This document shows, in pieces, positions 39,701 to 50,611 of a stretch of DNA of 64,000 nucleotides. Origin of the DNA: Bacteroidales bacterium (GTDB lineage: Bacteria; Bacteroidota; Bacteroidia; Bacteroidales; Marinilabiliaceae). Below the pieces are notes generated by a model, which worked only from the letters and a program-made list of their open reading frames with translations, searched no databases and had not been told where the DNA came from. The position numbers and the translations under genes were made by a program. Each line of letters starts with the position of its first letter. The first letter of the stretch is position 1. Location: assembly GCA_024401365.1 (NCBI GenBank), contig JAKSLE010000014.1:1-64000 (forward strand), in the 5' to 3' direction.

Positions 39701-42700
39701 TAGAATCACCGATATGTGTAAGAACAGGCTCTACAGGATCAGTTGCACCCTCAACTGGTTCAGGAGTTACAACCTCGAAGAGGCTTACTGTATAGCTTGT
39801 AGCCTTAACATTATCAACATCAGCTCTGAATCGAACTGGCAACTGAGCGCAGAATGCTGCGTTATCAGCTGGGATAAGGTTCTCGTTGACGAACAAGTTC
39901 AACTTACCCTCTGGAACGCTCATCTTATCGAAGTCGATTGTTACAGATGCATCAGTAGGACAACCAGGAGCTGCAACCACGAGAGAGAATACTACACTAC
40001 CCTTACCTGATACTGACCAACTATTTGTCTTACCCGATATAGCACTTACCTCAGCATCAACTGTATTAGGTGTCAAGCTATATGAGTAACCAGGATATGG
40101 GTTAGTGAGAGTGATGATACCACAAGTTGCATCAACATCGAAGTTGTAGATACCTACAATATCCTGTGTGATTACAAATGAACCATTCATCTTCTCGAAG
40201 CATTCAACTTCATCCTCGTAAGTAGCATATACTGTATAGTTGCCAGCAGGGAAACGAGCCTCGATGACACCATCAGCATTAGCCTTACGCATTACGATTG
40301 GCGAATCGCCAAGCTTAGGATTCTCACCATTGATCATGAAGTAGTATGTTATACCTGGCTGGAACTTGTTGTTCTCAGACTTATAAGTATAAACACCAGC
40401 TTCACACATGTGATCGTCGTAAGTTACGTCGATAACGTTAATAGTAGGTATTGTCTTAGTATATGGATAGACAACACCACCCATCTCGATTTCGCATGTA
40501 CCGAGGAGAGCCTTAACAGTTACTACAGTCTCTGGAGCGAGATCTGTGATATCGAGCTCAAATGACTTAGGATCATTGTCACCCATGAATGCGTCAGCTG
40601 CTCTCTCAACACCATTTACGTATGGAGTATAGAGTACACCAGGCTGAGAACCGTTGAGGACGTACTCTACACGACCGCCGCAATGAGCGATAGCGTCGAG
40701 CTGGTACTTATCGACATTATATATTGAATATGTGAACTTATCTACGAATACTGGACAAGCATACTCATCATAAGATGCGAGGATGACATAGTCACCGATA
40801 GTAGAAGGAGCGAATGAGAGATCGTTACCTGTGTACTTACGGATTACCAAATCATCAGCCTTATCCTGATCCTCTGCAATCTCGGCGAGCATTGCTGGAG
40901 TAACACCAGCCTCAAGGCTTGCGAGCTCGGTAGCATCAGAAGAATGGTAGAAGTAATATGTTACATACTTCTGAGTATTGCTTGCTGGGATAACAACCTT
41001 TTCAGCCTCACCCTGACATGACTTATACTCATGCTTTGGAAGAACTGGATCTGAGTTCAAGTTCTCACGCTTGAGCACCTCAACCTCATTCTTCATTGAA
41101 GAAGTACAGTGAGTAACAATATTCTTAGCAAATACTGTGTATAAGTTCTCGTCAAGGAATCTCTGGTCAGTTGAACTTGTACGTGGGAAGTAAACCTCAC
41201 CGAAGTCGTCACGACCCATTACAGAAACCTTGTTACCACCCTCATCATAGTACTCAGTCCAAACGCCTGCATTCATAACATAGAGAGTGTACTCTACGTT
41301 AGGCTCAGACTCTGGCAATATGAGTTGGATATCTGACTTATCGCCACAATAGATATTTCTACCAGAGAACTCGAACGACTTAGGTAGATTATGAGCAACG
41401 AATGACAAGCTACCCATAAGTATTGGACAAGTAGGCTGATATATACCATCTACCTTAACCATCTTATAAGCGTACAACTTCAACTGAGTACTGCTTGTGA
41501 ATTCACGGTTGAATGTGAGAGTACCACCAGGAACCTTCACAGCGTCGTCAGAAGTTGCAACAACCTTACCGCTAGCATCACGAAGTTCGTAGAATGCCAC
41601 TGTTTCAGGCTGCCACTTATTGAGCTGAACCTGAGTACCGCCATCGCCGATACAAATCTCAGGGCGAGTCAAGCTTGGAGAAACAATTTCGAGGAAGCCC
41701 TCACTAATTGTAACATCATCAACCTTATCCTCACAATCTACTGGACCATCCACGTAGTTAACTGTTACGTAGAAGTCGCCATCAACTGCTATATTGATAA
41801 ACTTAACTACATCGCCGTTACCCTGAACAGAAGACTTAGGAGCCTCTGAACCGAAGCCACCATCAACGAAGACTGCATCATCAATCTTCGAGTGGAGGGT
41901 ATAGAGCATATCTGCACGAGAGTTAGCGATTTCGATATCGACACCGTAGCACTCATCTTCTGCCTTAGCAGCAGGAGCTGAATTAACGGAGATAACTTCA
42001 GCGCCAACACCTGGACGAGGTCTAACCTTAACAGATACTGTAGCTACGTCGACCATATTACAGATTACGCCACCAGCCTGACGGTAAGACTTAACAGTAT
42101 AGTTATGCTCACCAGATGTGAGAGACAACTCAAACTTCTTAACACCGTTACCGAGAGCATCATTGATATTCTCGATTGCATTACCGAGCTTATCGCTAAC
42201 AACTGCATTAGACTCATCATACAATGTGTAGAATGCGTCAGGTGCGAGGTTAGAGAGAGTCAACACTGCGAATGCCTGGTCGGACATATCAAGACAGAAG
42301 TCATCCTTGTCGAACGAAGCAGAAACAGGAGCTGGCTTATCGAGACGTGTGATAACGAATTGATCAAGCATTGTGTTAGCACATGTCAAGTTCATTTGCT
42401 CGAGAACCTTATTAACAACCTCGATCTGGTATGTACCACCTACTGGAACCTCGAACTTACCTGGAGTTGTACCAGTGAGGACAACATCAGATACAGAGTA
42501 AGAAGGAGCTGTACGTATCAAACGATAGTTGTAGAAGTCTTCAAGAGCACCTGTAATTTCGATTTCAGCGAGATCATCCTCACAGAAGTACTCTGGAGCA
42601 GTCACTGTGAAGTCGGCCTTATCAGGAGCAGAGTAACCAACCACCTCAAGAATATTCTTAGAAACGAGTTGGATACAACCATGAACATCGTAACCGAGAG

Positions 42701-45700
42701 AGTAGAAACCATCACCGTTGATATCAGCAGTATTACCGATCATGAGGTCGGCACCATTACCGAGGATAGCAGCACTAACCTTAACAGGCACCTGATCGAT
42801 AGCTGTCTGGTAGTAGATGAAGTACTCCTGATCGAGAACTGAATTCTCTACTGTGATGTTAACACCCTTCTTATCATCAGACTTACAGTAGAAGCCTACG
42901 AGCTCACCACCGATAGCGAGACGATCATCAGCGAAGATTGTAACCTTAGTTACATCCACCTCTGGTATTTCGTATGTAGAAATTACCTGTTCGCCACAAA
43001 CTGGGAACAATGGGTAAGATCTATGAATTTCGTACTTACCTGTGAATGCGATGATACCAGGCAACTCTACGAAGTCGGAAGTAGCGACTACGCTAGAACC
43101 ATAAGCTGTACCATTCAAGTATAGAGAGTACTCATAGCCTACGAGAGCGTCAGTAATCTTGAATGTCTCACCTGTACAATCTGTACCGAGACCGTTAGGA
43201 GTAATAGTCTCGCTAACACCGCCATAGATCTCAGAAAGTGCAACCTGCTGGATCATATCGGTTGTCTGATCAGGGAGAGAAGCGTGGTAAGCAGTTACCT
43301 TGTATGTATTATCCGTCTTAACCTGAGCGGCAGTAGACTCATCCAAAGTTTGGATTGTGTTCCACTTAACATCCACGCCAGGCAATGCCTCGATTGCTGC
43401 ACCAACCTGTGCACCGTTCTCGATGCAAGTAAGAACGTATGTTATACCGATCTGAGGTTCAACTACAGAGATTGTTGCACCAGTGCTACGGTTTGTAGAG
43501 CAGTACATAGCCTCTGTCTTATCCTCATTCTGAGTATCAGCAGTAATCTCAACCTTGCGATCGGCGATACCCTCAAGAACTGTTACAACATCCTGGAGAG
43601 TGATGTAGCAACCATACTCGTTGTAAACCTCAGCAGAAACTGTTGCTGTTTCGGCTGCGTTGTATGTGAATACATTATCAACGATACCTGTTGTCTGCTC
43701 AACGCCGTTGAGGAAGAACTTGTAAGTTGTATAACCTGGAGTTACAGTAACCTCAACTGGAGAACCCTCGATAACCAACTTGCTAACTGGGTTGATTGTC
43801 ATATCAGCAGTAGGAAGTGGGAAGTCGATTGTGAATGCGTATTCAGCACTTGTACACTTAGATACGTTATCGTAAATCTCTACAGTATAGTTACCAGCGA
43901 GATCAGCAGTAACAGCTGTGAGAGTCTTCGAAGCGCTATTTGAAGTCCAGTCGCTTATTACAACACCCTCCTTATAGAATACATAAGTGAAGTCGCCAGA
44001 AGCAGGAGTTGAGTTAACATTCAAAGTAACATCGTTACCCTCGCAGAGGTGGAACGCATCGACATTACCATCCTGATCTGTTATGCTTGTAATAGCTGGG
44101 ATAGCGACAACCTTGACATCCTTAACAAGAGATGTCTGACAGCCATTCTCGTCTACAACATAAACCTTGATTGTGATGATATCACCATCAGCCTGATCTG
44201 GAGATACTGCGCTAGCAGAGATCTGAGGATCGGTATCGACAACACCGAAGTGGAGGTTGTCGATATCCCAGAGAGCATCTGCGATTGTATGACCATTAGT
44301 AGACTCGATAGTGAAGAGACGCTCCTCGCCGTTGAGACAGAGGATATCAGCAGTCTTATCAGCAACCCAATCGATAGTAGGCAAGCCATGAACAGCGATT
44401 GCTGCAGCATGAGATGTCTCACAACCATAATCGGAAGTCGCGACAAGTTTATATGTACCAGCAGTAGCATCAGTAACACCTGTAATAGCGTAAGACTGAG
44501 CTGTAGCACCTGCGATAGCTACGTCATCGAGATACCACTGGTAAGAAACCATAGCAGCATCGTTACCCTGGAAGTCGAAGTTTACAGCCTCGAGCAAGAT
44601 ATCAGAAGCAACGCAAGCGTCAGTAGGTACAACCAAGTCGAAGAGTACCTGCTTACGAGCTGCGATTTTGAAGTGCTGCTCGATAGGGCTAGTACATTCA
44701 CCTGTGTACTTAATGAGAGTGTACTCGTCATCGTCAGCTACAACGAATGAGTTAGTAGCATCTGAAGAGTTGAGAACCTCAACACTATTCTTATCAAGAA
44801 TCTTATAGCTTACGCCATTAAGATTAGAGAATACGAACTTAGCATCGGCACCCTGACAGATATTGAATGTTATACCCTCAGAGTAAGCTACGTCGTTAAC
44901 GGTGAAGTCGAGATTCTCGAAATCCTTAATCTCGAGAGTGAAGTTGAGGTCGTCAGCCTGACAACCCTTAGAGCCACCGTTATTGATCCATGCCTTAACA
45001 TTTACATTGAATGTACCTGTCTGAGCCATAGATGCGAAAGTATATGTAGACTCAGTAGCAGAAGAAACCACTGTAGAAGGATCAACTGCGATACCGTCGA
45101 TATACCATTCAATGATCAAGTCCTCACCATTTGCGCTAGTTACTGTAATAGCGCGAGTTGAAGGCAGACCAGGGCAAACCATGATGCTAGCCGCATCAAC
45201 AGTAGAGAGAACTGGGTTATTAACGATTGTGATCTGAGAGAGAGCAGATTTCTCAGATTTACAATTGTTGGCATTAGTTGCAACTACATAATAACTTGTT
45301 GTTGCATCGAGGTGATCAGGTGTAGTAAATGAGCTTGCAGTAGAAACTGAGATATCACTTACACCATCAACATATTGGAACCACTCATAAGTAAGAGCAG
45401 AATTCTCATCGAGAGTAAGAACTGTAGCATGAGAAGCATCGTTCAAGCAGTACTCAGTTGCAACTGGAGCAACAACTGGAGCTGCAGGAAGAGCGGCAAC
45501 CTCAACATCGACATCAGTCTTTTCACTTATACAATCGGTAGTGAAGTTCTTATCAATAGCTACTACATAATAATGCTGAACACCTGCAGCAGTATCATCA
45601 ACGTTGAGAGTAATAGTATTACCACTACCCTGCTCTTCGTCGGCGCTATTGTACCAGATATATGTATAACCAGACTGAACATTAGTTACAGTTGCGACTA

Positions 45701-48700
45701 CAGCCTGAGTACCAGAAGCCAACTGGCAAATAGTAAGCTTATCGAGAGAAACGACAGGCTTAACAGGTTGTGGGTTAACAGTGAACGATACTGGAGCAGC
45801 AGCCGATACGCAAGCGTTAGACTCAGCAGAAGTAGCCTTTACAGTATAGTTATATGTACCTGCGACCCAAGAAGACTCAGTAAGAGGCAACGATACACCT
45901 GTTCCGACAGAAGCATTTGACGCATCGAACCACACATAAGAAGCTATTGCAACACTTGAAGCATCAGGAACAGCAGTAAGAGTAACTGTAGTATTTGTAC
46001 CCTCGCAGATTTCAGCCTTATCAGCGTTAGCTGTAATAACTGGGAGTTTCTGAACATTTACTGTATAAGTAGTAGAAGCAGAACATGTAGCAGCATCTGT
46101 TTCAGAGACTGTTACGATATACTCAGTATCTGCAGTTGGTTTGAATGTTGGAGCTGCATCAGTACTGATTACTACAGAAGGGTCTGAGCTAACAGCCCAC
46201 TCATAAGCCAATGTAGAAGTTGAACCAGCACCACGAGTTACATTAGCAGTAAGAGTTACGTTAGAACCCTCACAGATTGCGTTGTCACCAGTAATTGTTA
46301 CAGAAGGAAGTTCTGCGATATGGAGAGTATAAGTACCCTCATCGCTCTGGCAATCAGAACCTGACTTACTAATAACATGGTAAGTAGTCTCTACTGTAGG
46401 AACAGATGTGATTTGGAAAGTATTAGACTCATGGTCCTCAACTATTATATTAACACCATCAGTAACAGTGTACTTAAGACCAGACTTAAAGTTTGTAATT
46501 GTTACGTTTACTGGATCGGCATCACCATTACATACTGTAGGACGATCGAAAGAAAGAACTGGAGTTTCAGGTTTAGCGCTAACTTCGAGAGTACCACAAG
46601 CAGGGGCCAAAGTAGGACAACCGTTAACTGCCACAGCATTGTAGCAATAATCTGTATTAGCTGACCAAATCTTAGTTGCCTCATAAACACCTGGAGACAC
46701 CATAGAGAAATCTGCAGGGCCACTAGCGAGAGTATACGAAGCAACAGGCTCCTCAGGAGTCATTGTCATTGTAACTGTTGTAGAGACGCCCTCACAAACG
46801 AATGCAGGATCGAAAGTGATTGTGAATACAGGACGCTTCTGAATCTCTACATTATGATCAGCAACTGCTGTCTCACAACCAGTTGACTCCTTAACCTTAA
46901 CCGAATACTTAGTATCTGCTGTAGGATTTACTGTAAGAGTATTTGCAGTCTTACCAGAAATAACTACATCATTAGCATACCATACGTATGCGTTAGCAGC
47001 GAATGTACCGCCACTTCCAGCGACTGGATTAGCTGTAAGAGTAATAGACTCGCCCTCACAAATCTCATTATCGCCTGATATAGTAACAGTAGGGATATCA
47101 TTAACTACGAGAGTAACCTGACCGACAACAGCTGACTCACAGTTAGTTGTCTTATTAACAGCCTTCACGTAGTAAGTCTTATTAGCCACGAGAGCAGAAG
47201 TCTCAGCGATAGGCAACTTGATTGAATTAGCTGCATTACCATCGTTAAGCGCTACTGTGCAAGCTGGATCAGAGTACCATAAGTACTTGAGAGCGGCATC
47301 TGGAGAAGACACAGCGAGAGTTACCTGCTTAACTGCATCACCCTTACAAATCTGAGCAGGAGAAGCTGTAGCAGTAGGAGTAGCAGGAAGTGGGTTAACC
47401 TTAATAGTTACAGAAGCAGGATCCTTAGACTGGCAAGTCTTATCTGTAACGGCAATATAAGTATAAGTAGTACTTGTTGACCAAGCCATAGAAGCCTTAT
47501 ACTCATTAGGGTTACCAGTTGCTACGAAGTCGGAAGCTGAGCCACCCGATACCCAAACATAATCAGAAGGCACAGGAGTACCAGCCTTAGGGAGCATAGT
47601 CATGATTACTTCAGTAACCTCGCCCTCACAAACCTCAGCAGGGACGGTCTTGATCGTAAATTCAGGCAACTGGTTAACATAAATAACTCGTTCTGCTGAC
47701 GATACAGTACAACCCGTGACTGTCTGTTTGATTACAACGGAATATGGAGTAGTTACGGCAGGTGACACAGTAACATCCTGAGTCACAGCGCCATGAGACC
47801 ATTTGAATGAGTAATCAGCGGCATTAGCGCCTGTACCGAGCTTAGCTTTAAGGAGAGTACTTTCGCCCACACAAATTTCGTCGTCATCTGTAACTACCTC
47901 TACTGTAGTGATTTCGTAGAAGTTGACATCAACAGTTTTTGATATTGTACAACCATTAGCATCCTTAACTACGACTGAGAATGTATGGAGACCAGGAGTA
48001 GAAGGATTAACCTCTATAGTTGCAGCAGTACCAGACAATTTATCAGAACCATCGTACCACTCGTAAGTCAAAGTCTTAGGAGAAACCTTAGAATTAGCTT
48101 TAACAGTGAGAGTTACAGGAGTTCCGAGACACTGATCTGTCTTAGAAGCTTTAAGAGATGTGATTTCTGGGAGAGGGTTTACTGTGAGAAGAAGCTCTTT
48201 TTCATCCTCACAACCATTTTCATCCTTAGCCTTAACTGTATAACTATAAGTAGTTTTCGCTGTAATACCAGAAGGAGATGTCACAGTGAAAGTATTATCC
48301 GATGTAGAGGCTATTGATGGAGCACCTGGAGTAGTAGAAGTGAATGAATAAGTGAGAACACGTGAGTCTCCGTTATTCATTTCCAGAGTCCAATCAGAAC
48401 CTGAGCATGTTGCTTCAGCAGAAGGAGCAAAATCAGGAAGTGGGTTGATTGTTACTTTCTTAGATTGTGTAATTTCAGAAGAACAACCATTATTATCTTT
48501 AGCAGAGACTGTTACATCATACTCCTTATCGAGAATATATGAGTAAGTTGCACCCTCCTTTGTTTCCACTGTTGTTGCACCATCCTTACGAGTCCAAGTA
48601 TAAGTAATAGGTTCTGCTTTAGCATATGAACCTACTAATACTGGCGACAAAGTAACCTCTGATTTATAACAAGCATTATCTGGCCCGTTTATCTTATCAA

Positions 48701-50537
48701 TATCAGGGAGTTGATTAACTACAACCTTTACAACAATTGGATCAGAAGTACATGTCGTTTTTTCATTAGTAACCGACACTTTATATGAAGTAGTTGTCAA
48801 AGGCTTAGGGTCAATTGTTTTAGAGAATGTTGCCCCCTCCGAATCGTCAATATCAGTAATACCAGAAATCCAATTATATCTATATGTAGAACCCGATGGC
48901 TGCGATGAAGTATTATCAACTTTCAAATCAATGATTGCATCATCGTTCTTACATATTTTAATTTCATAATCTTCTGCAGACAAGACTGGAGCCTCAGCGA
49001 CATGTACATCAACCTCACCGGCCTTGTATTCGCAACCATTTTGGTTCTTAATATACATTATATATGTATAGTCACCCTTTTCTACATGTGAATCAGTAAC
49101 AGAGAATGAATTCTTATTACCGCCATCAGAAGTAGGGATATCTATAGCAGTCTCATCTAACTTGCCTTGAATCTTACGACGAAGTTGGTATGTATAATCA
49201 GCAACTACACCTTGTGTTGTAACACTTTGCATTGTAACAACAACATCATCATTCTCACAATGCTTTCCTTCTGCAGTTAAATCTACAGTAGCATCTTTTT
49301 CAAGAACGACTACAGAGAAATCAACAGTCTGACCTTCACACGCTTCAGGATTATTATCAGCATACTGATTTGTAACATCCTTAACCTTCAGTCTATAGTT
49401 GTATGTTGTATTCTTCTTGCTCTTTACTGTCAAACCTTCAAGAGTGTAACTAAAGTCTTGGAAATTATCCAAATAGTTATTTTCCCAAACCAAAGTCTCG
49501 CTAGCTCCTTCGACCAAATATAAGCCAGTCCATACTTCATAGTACTCGTAACCACTTCCTGTACCATTTTTGAAGAATTCAAATGCGACTTCTACATCAT
49601 CTCCGTCGCAAACCTTAAGAGAGCTAACTGCTTGGGAATTGAGTGTTACCTTTGTTTTAACTGGAGCCTCATAATAGAAATTATACTGAGGAGTCATCTG
49701 TATTGATGGACAAACCTGTGCACCAGAAGCATCAGTAAAATACAAAGTTGTAAAAGGCATCAAAGCCCACAAGCGGCTCTTGCTGCCTGTAGACAGAGTA
49801 GTACTAGAATATGTCTTTGAATCTGTAGCAACCTCACCTCTATTTGTAATTTCCTCCGTACTAAAATAATCGAGTTCAGACAAACGCCAAGAATACTTAG
49901 CGAAGTACTTGTTATGATGGTAACTTTCCTCATCTCCAAAAGGATACTCAACATTAGCTATCTCTACACTAATAGGATCGCCTTCACACAAGTAATCTGT
50001 AAAATCCGAATAACTAGAGTCGAAAACATGAGCCGACGAAGCATCGATTGTTGAAACAGCACCAACAACATCGAAGTCGAAGTTCTCAATAAATGCAGGA
50101 GTAGCACCTCTCACAAAGTTAACTGCGACTCTAATCGTCTTACCATAATACTTTTCAGGAACAGCCTTCAACTTAAACGCCAACGCCTTAAGTTTCGTAC
50201 CGTTAACCAAATCGGTTTCAACAATACCATTCTCACCACCAGCAATTATACACTCAGTAGTAATATCAGTTGGAACGCCATCGCTATCCAACACATATAC
50301 CTTGGTACTGCCATAATCTACAATTTTACTACCCGCACTAGAATAATTATATGCGCTTCTAGCAGGGTTTATACTATGACCATCAGCAAACAATGATACC
50401 TGCTCCAAACCGACAGCACACTTCGTTTCAGTAACAGTAAAATTAAAAATGGTCTGAGCTGACGCAGAGAAAACGCCTACTATTCCCATAAAAGCGAATA
50501 GTGCAGCAACTGCAAATATTTTGATATTATTCCTCAT
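36735..50537 (-). CDS. Giant SprB-like adhesin with T9SS type B sorting domain
   Basis: A 4600-residue secreted protein. Signal peptide MRNNIKIFAVAALFAFMGIVGVFSASA before QTIF. From about residue 290 to 2300 it is a chain of Ig/PKD-like domains of about 90 residues, each with ICEG or VCEG near the start, a central Trp, a Y.V.V strand and a second Cys. A three-domain superunit of about 270 residues recurs between about 47.7 and 45.5 kb. The second half holds more diverged domains of similar size. The C-terminus has the gliding-motility-associated type B sorting domain: VPNAFSPNDDGLNDQF, VFNRWGTRVYKS, FWDGTS, LPSGTYYYVLTI and a final GFVELRR. It heads an operon with PorP/SprF, PorE-like and SPOR-like genes. 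A surface adhesin or motility role is inferred from SprB. Confidence 0.93.
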   Translation of the reverse strand: MRNNIKIFAVAALFAFMGIVGVFSASAQTIFNFTVTETKCAVGLEQVSLFADGHSINPARSAYNYSSAGSKIVDYGSTKVYVLDSDGVPTDITTECIIAGGENGIVETDLVNGTKLKALAFKLKAVPEKYYGKTIRVAVNFVRGATPAFIENFDFDVVGAVSTIDASSAHVFDSSYSDFTDYLCEGDPISVEIANVEYPFGDEESYHHNKYFAKYSWRLSELDYFSTEEITNRGEVATDSKTYSSTTLSTGSKSRLWALMPFTTLYFTDASGAQVCPSIQMTPQYNFYYEAPVKTKVTLNSQAVSSLKVCDGDDVEVAFEFFKNGTGSGYEYYEVWTGLYLVEGASETLVWENNYLDNFQDFSYTLEGLTVKSKKNTTYNYRLKVKDVTNQYADNNPEACEGQTVDFSVVVLEKDATVDLTAEGKHCENDDVVVTMQSVTTQGVVADYTYQLRRKIQGKLDETAIDIPTSDGGNKNSFSVTDSHVEKGDYTYIMYIKNQNGCEYKAGEVDVHVAEAPVLSAEDYEIKICKNDDAIIDLKVDNTSSQPSGSTYRYNWISGITDIDDSEGATFSKTIDPKPLTTTSYKVSVTNEKTTCTSDPIVVKVVVNQLPDIDKINGPDNACYKSEVTLSPVLVGSYAKAEPITYTWTRKDGATTVETKEGATYSYILDKEYDVTVSAKDNNGCSSEITQSKKVTINPLPDFAPSAEATCSGSDWTLEMNNGDSRVLTYSFTSTTPGAPSIASTSDNTFTVTSPSGITAKTTYSYTVKAKDENGCEDEKELLLTVNPLPEITSLKASKTDQCLGTPVTLTVKANSKVSPKTLTYEWYDGSDKLSGTAATIEVNPSTPGLHTFSVVVKDANGCTISKTVDVNFYEITTVEVVTDDDEICVGESTLLKAKLGTGANAADYSFKWSHGAVTQDVTVSPAVTTPYSVVIKQTVTGCTVSSAERVIYVNQLPEFTIKTVPAEVCEGEVTEVIMTMLPKAGTPVPSDYVWVSGGSASDFVATGNPNEYKASMAWSTSTTYTYIAVTDKTCQSKDPASVTIKVNPLPATPTATASPAQICKGDAVKQVTLAVSSPDAALKYLWYSDPACTVALNDGNAANSIKLPIAETSALVANKTYYVKAVNKTTNCESAVVGQVTLVVNDIPTVTISGDNEICEGESITLTANPVAGSGGTFAANAYVWYANDVVISGKTANTLTVNPTADTKYSVKVKESTGCETAVADHNVEIQKRPVFTITFDPAFVCEGVSTTVTMTMTPEEPVASYTLASGPADFSMVSPGVYEATKIWSANTDYCYNAVAVNGCPTLAPACGTLEVSAKPETPVLSFDRPTVCNGDADPVNVTITNFKSGLKYTVTDGVNIIVEDHESNTFQITSVPTVETTYHVISKSGSDCQSDEGTYTLHIAELPSVTITGDNAICEGSNVTLTANVTRGAGSTSTLAYEWAVSSDPSVVISTDAAPTFKPTADTEYIVTVSETDAATCSASTTYTVNVQKLPVITANADKAEICEGTNTTVTLTAVPDASSVAIASYVWFDASNASVGTGVSLPLTESSWVAGTYNYTVKATSAESNACVSAAAPVSFTVNPQPVKPVVSLDKLTICQLASGTQAVVATVTNVQSGYTYIWYNSADEEQGSGNTITLNVDDTAAGVQHYYVVAIDKNFTTDCISEKTDVDVEVAALPAAPVVAPVATEYCLNDASHATVLTLDENSALTYEWFQYVDGVSDISVSTASSFTTPDHLDATTSYYVVATNANNCKSEKSALSQITIVNNPVLSTVDAASIMVCPGLPSTRAITVTSANGEDLIIEWYIDGIAVDPSTVVSSATESTYTFASMAQTGTFNVNVKAWINNGGSKGCQADDLNFTLEIKDFENLDFTVNDVAYSEGITFNICQGADAKFVFSNLNGVSYKILDKNSVEVLNSSDATNSFVVADDDEYTLIKYTGECTSPIEQHFKIAARKQVLFDLVVPTDACVASDILLEAVNFDFQGNDAAMVSYQWYLDDVAIAGATAQSYAITGVTDATAGTYKLVATSDYGCETSHAAAIAVHGLPTIDWVADKTADILCLNGEERLFTIESTNGHTIADALWDIDNLHFGVVDTDPQISASAVSPDQADGDIITIKVYVVDENGCQTSLVKDVKVVAIPAITSITDQDGNVDAFHLCEGNDVTLNVNSTPASGDFTYVFYKEGVVISDWTSNSASKTLTAVTADLAGNYTVEIYDNVSKCTSAEYAFTIDFPLPTADMTINPVSKLVIEGSPVEVTVTPGYTTYKFFLNGVEQTTGIVDNVFTYNAAETATVSAEVYNEYGCYITLQDVVTVLEGIADRKVEITADTQNEDKTEAMYCSTNRSTGATISVVEPQIGITYVLTCIENGAQVGAAIEALPGVDVKWNTIQTLDESTAAQVKTDNTYKVTAYHASLPDQTTDMIQQVALSEIYGGVSETITPNGLGTDCTGETFKITDALVGYEYSLYLNGTAYGSSVVATSDFVELPGIIAFTGKYEIHRSYPLFPVCGEQVISTYEIPEVDVTKVTIFADDRLAIGGELVGFYCKSDDKKGVNITVENSVLDQEYFIYYQTAIDQVPVKVSAAILGNGADLMIGNTADINGDGFYSLGYDVHGCIQLVSKNILEVVGYSAPDKADFTVTAPEYFCEDDLAEIEITGALEDFYNYRLIRTAPSYSVSDVVLTGTTPGKFEVPVGGTYQIEVVNKVLEQMNLTCANTMLDQFVITRLDKPAPVSASFDKDDFCLDMSDQAFAVLTLSNLAPDAFYTLYDESNAVVSDKLGNAIENINDALGNGVKKFELSLTSGEHNYTVKSYRQAGGVICNMVDVATVSVKVRPRPGVGAEVISVNSAPAAKAEDECYGVDIEIANSRADMLYTLHSKIDDAVFVDGGFGSEAPKSSVQGNGDVVKFINIAVDGDFYVTVNYVDGPVDCEDKVDDVTISEGFLEIVSPSLTRPEICIGDGGTQVQLNKWQPETVAFYELRDASGKVVATSDDAVKVPGGTLTFNREFTSSTQLKLYAYKMVKVDGIYQPTCPILMGSLSFVAHNLPKSFEFSGRNIYCGDKSDIQLILPESEPNVEYTLYVMNAGVWTEYYDEGGNKVSVMGRDDFGEVYFPRTSSTDQRFLDENLYTVFAKNIVTHCTSSMKNEVEVLKRENLNSDPVLPKHEYKSCQGEAEKVVIPASNTQKYVTYYFYHSSDATELASLEAGVTPAMLAEIAEDQDKADDLVIRKYTGNDLSFAPSTIGDYVILASYDEYACPVFVDKFTYSIYNVDKYQLDAIAHCGGRVEYVLNGSQPGVLYTPYVNGVERAADAFMGDNDPKSFELDITDLAPETVVTVKALLGTCEIEMGGVVYPYTKTIPTINVIDVTYDDHMCEAGVYTYKSENNKFQPGITYYFMINGENPKLGDSPIVMRKANADGVIEARFPAGNYTVYATYEDEVECFEKMNGSFVITQDIVGIYNFDVDATCGIITLTNPYPGYSYSLTPNTVDAEVSAISGKTNSWSVSGKGSVVFSLVVAAPGCPTDASVTIDFDKMSVPEGKLNLFVNENLIPADNAAFCAQLPVRFRADVDNVKATSYTVSLFEVVTPEPVEGATDPVEPVLTHIGDSISSTPSLNLNLSKLAAGNYRARLFIENECDRSFKIDSLDFAITSVPVLNVDTVVAICGNYPTMTFESDKYTAGYTYYFANEKETVASAVADKDNKISVVLPEGVYTVSADSKYDCLTDMKGNVVVKKYEFTDVPVVTYDCNSVGAAKITVPAAFADREYTLSDEKGNVIDPSSENTWKLVGEGVAKYILHMAADMCDNDYEINVNFDSTPNPSGSFEFYVEGTKVDKNSVPEICSSSSVTIVSTVNGLDKISSYIYDFFKIEKNDDTQTLTAYGQSQSTGSNVFMPYLAEYDQDQLYRVMMSVRSGDCGPYKIDSLDFKIKGSSAMANRFLPDDKHIKNHNEINCQIQGHTLEMHGEYCEGDSAVNLYFSNPKPGNIYRLYQRVTEQLDSTHYYETVELLDMQEIPDYSGLVPGAKPQLMDKLWFTGWGANGKAEPYGATGTIEGTRYFVAVEESDGCVITTPDVIIYENPLPIDTVKSSPTYNEVFYALLDENGTPNFDVKSNDYGIVDAGFVILSNPQPGIFYELRHVDSPLGSDYLVSHVVCDSTTTSRGWVSFGKVESSDEAIAEGWGPGIYEVIAINPATGCDVSVGSVEFIDEELVAYNVYLFMNKKQNTVSQILYPAEEKFGNHRYIDWSRKVDVVWAPALVTDTITGEQFINNNAEDYEPRSGYSIFEKKSNIHFQLVQAMKDTVTYHDVNLNEYEYANAVAKDPDHTFKELTTRLEKYFLYNVWTDTITGELMKDSVSTGDILITYENGREKSRQYINTADENTKPTNDLGAIIETYKYWQTVYDTIQVIDYSKKYGDYGFDPDYDAINTPQLVDESKSGLFRYTKMPSFFGKVELTYRIYNDLLPNVRFSNNAQIVILCGNNLMPDGNSVFLVPNAFSPNDDGLNDQFEILLPHNYENSQVILEVFNRWGTRVYKSSGIRYGIDCPFWDGTSTTSNMVTVGEKLPSGTYYYVLTIKVNNPSTGETEDLDLKGFVELRR
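45500..47700 (-). repeat. Three-domain superrepeat inside the SprB-like adhesin
   Basis: Domains run in the order C-A-B-C-A-B-C-A-B. A starts PEFTI/PVFTI with CEG and MTMxP. B starts PxxPxxxxxxxxC. C starts VTISGDNEICEG or VTITGDNAICEG. A domains begin near 47665, 46835 and 46045, a period of 790-830 bp. Boundaries are approximate. Confidence 0.7.
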
Positions 50538-50611
50538 AATATATTGTTATCTAGATACTTACCTTACTAATGGAGCCAGTTATGGCTATCCAAAAGCTAC
50601 TATATGAACAA

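Noticed and set aside
42105-42842. Long plus-strand open frames through the adhesin region
   Set aside because: They mirror the minus-strand adhesin frame, are rich in Cys, Asn and Leu, and have no homologous look.
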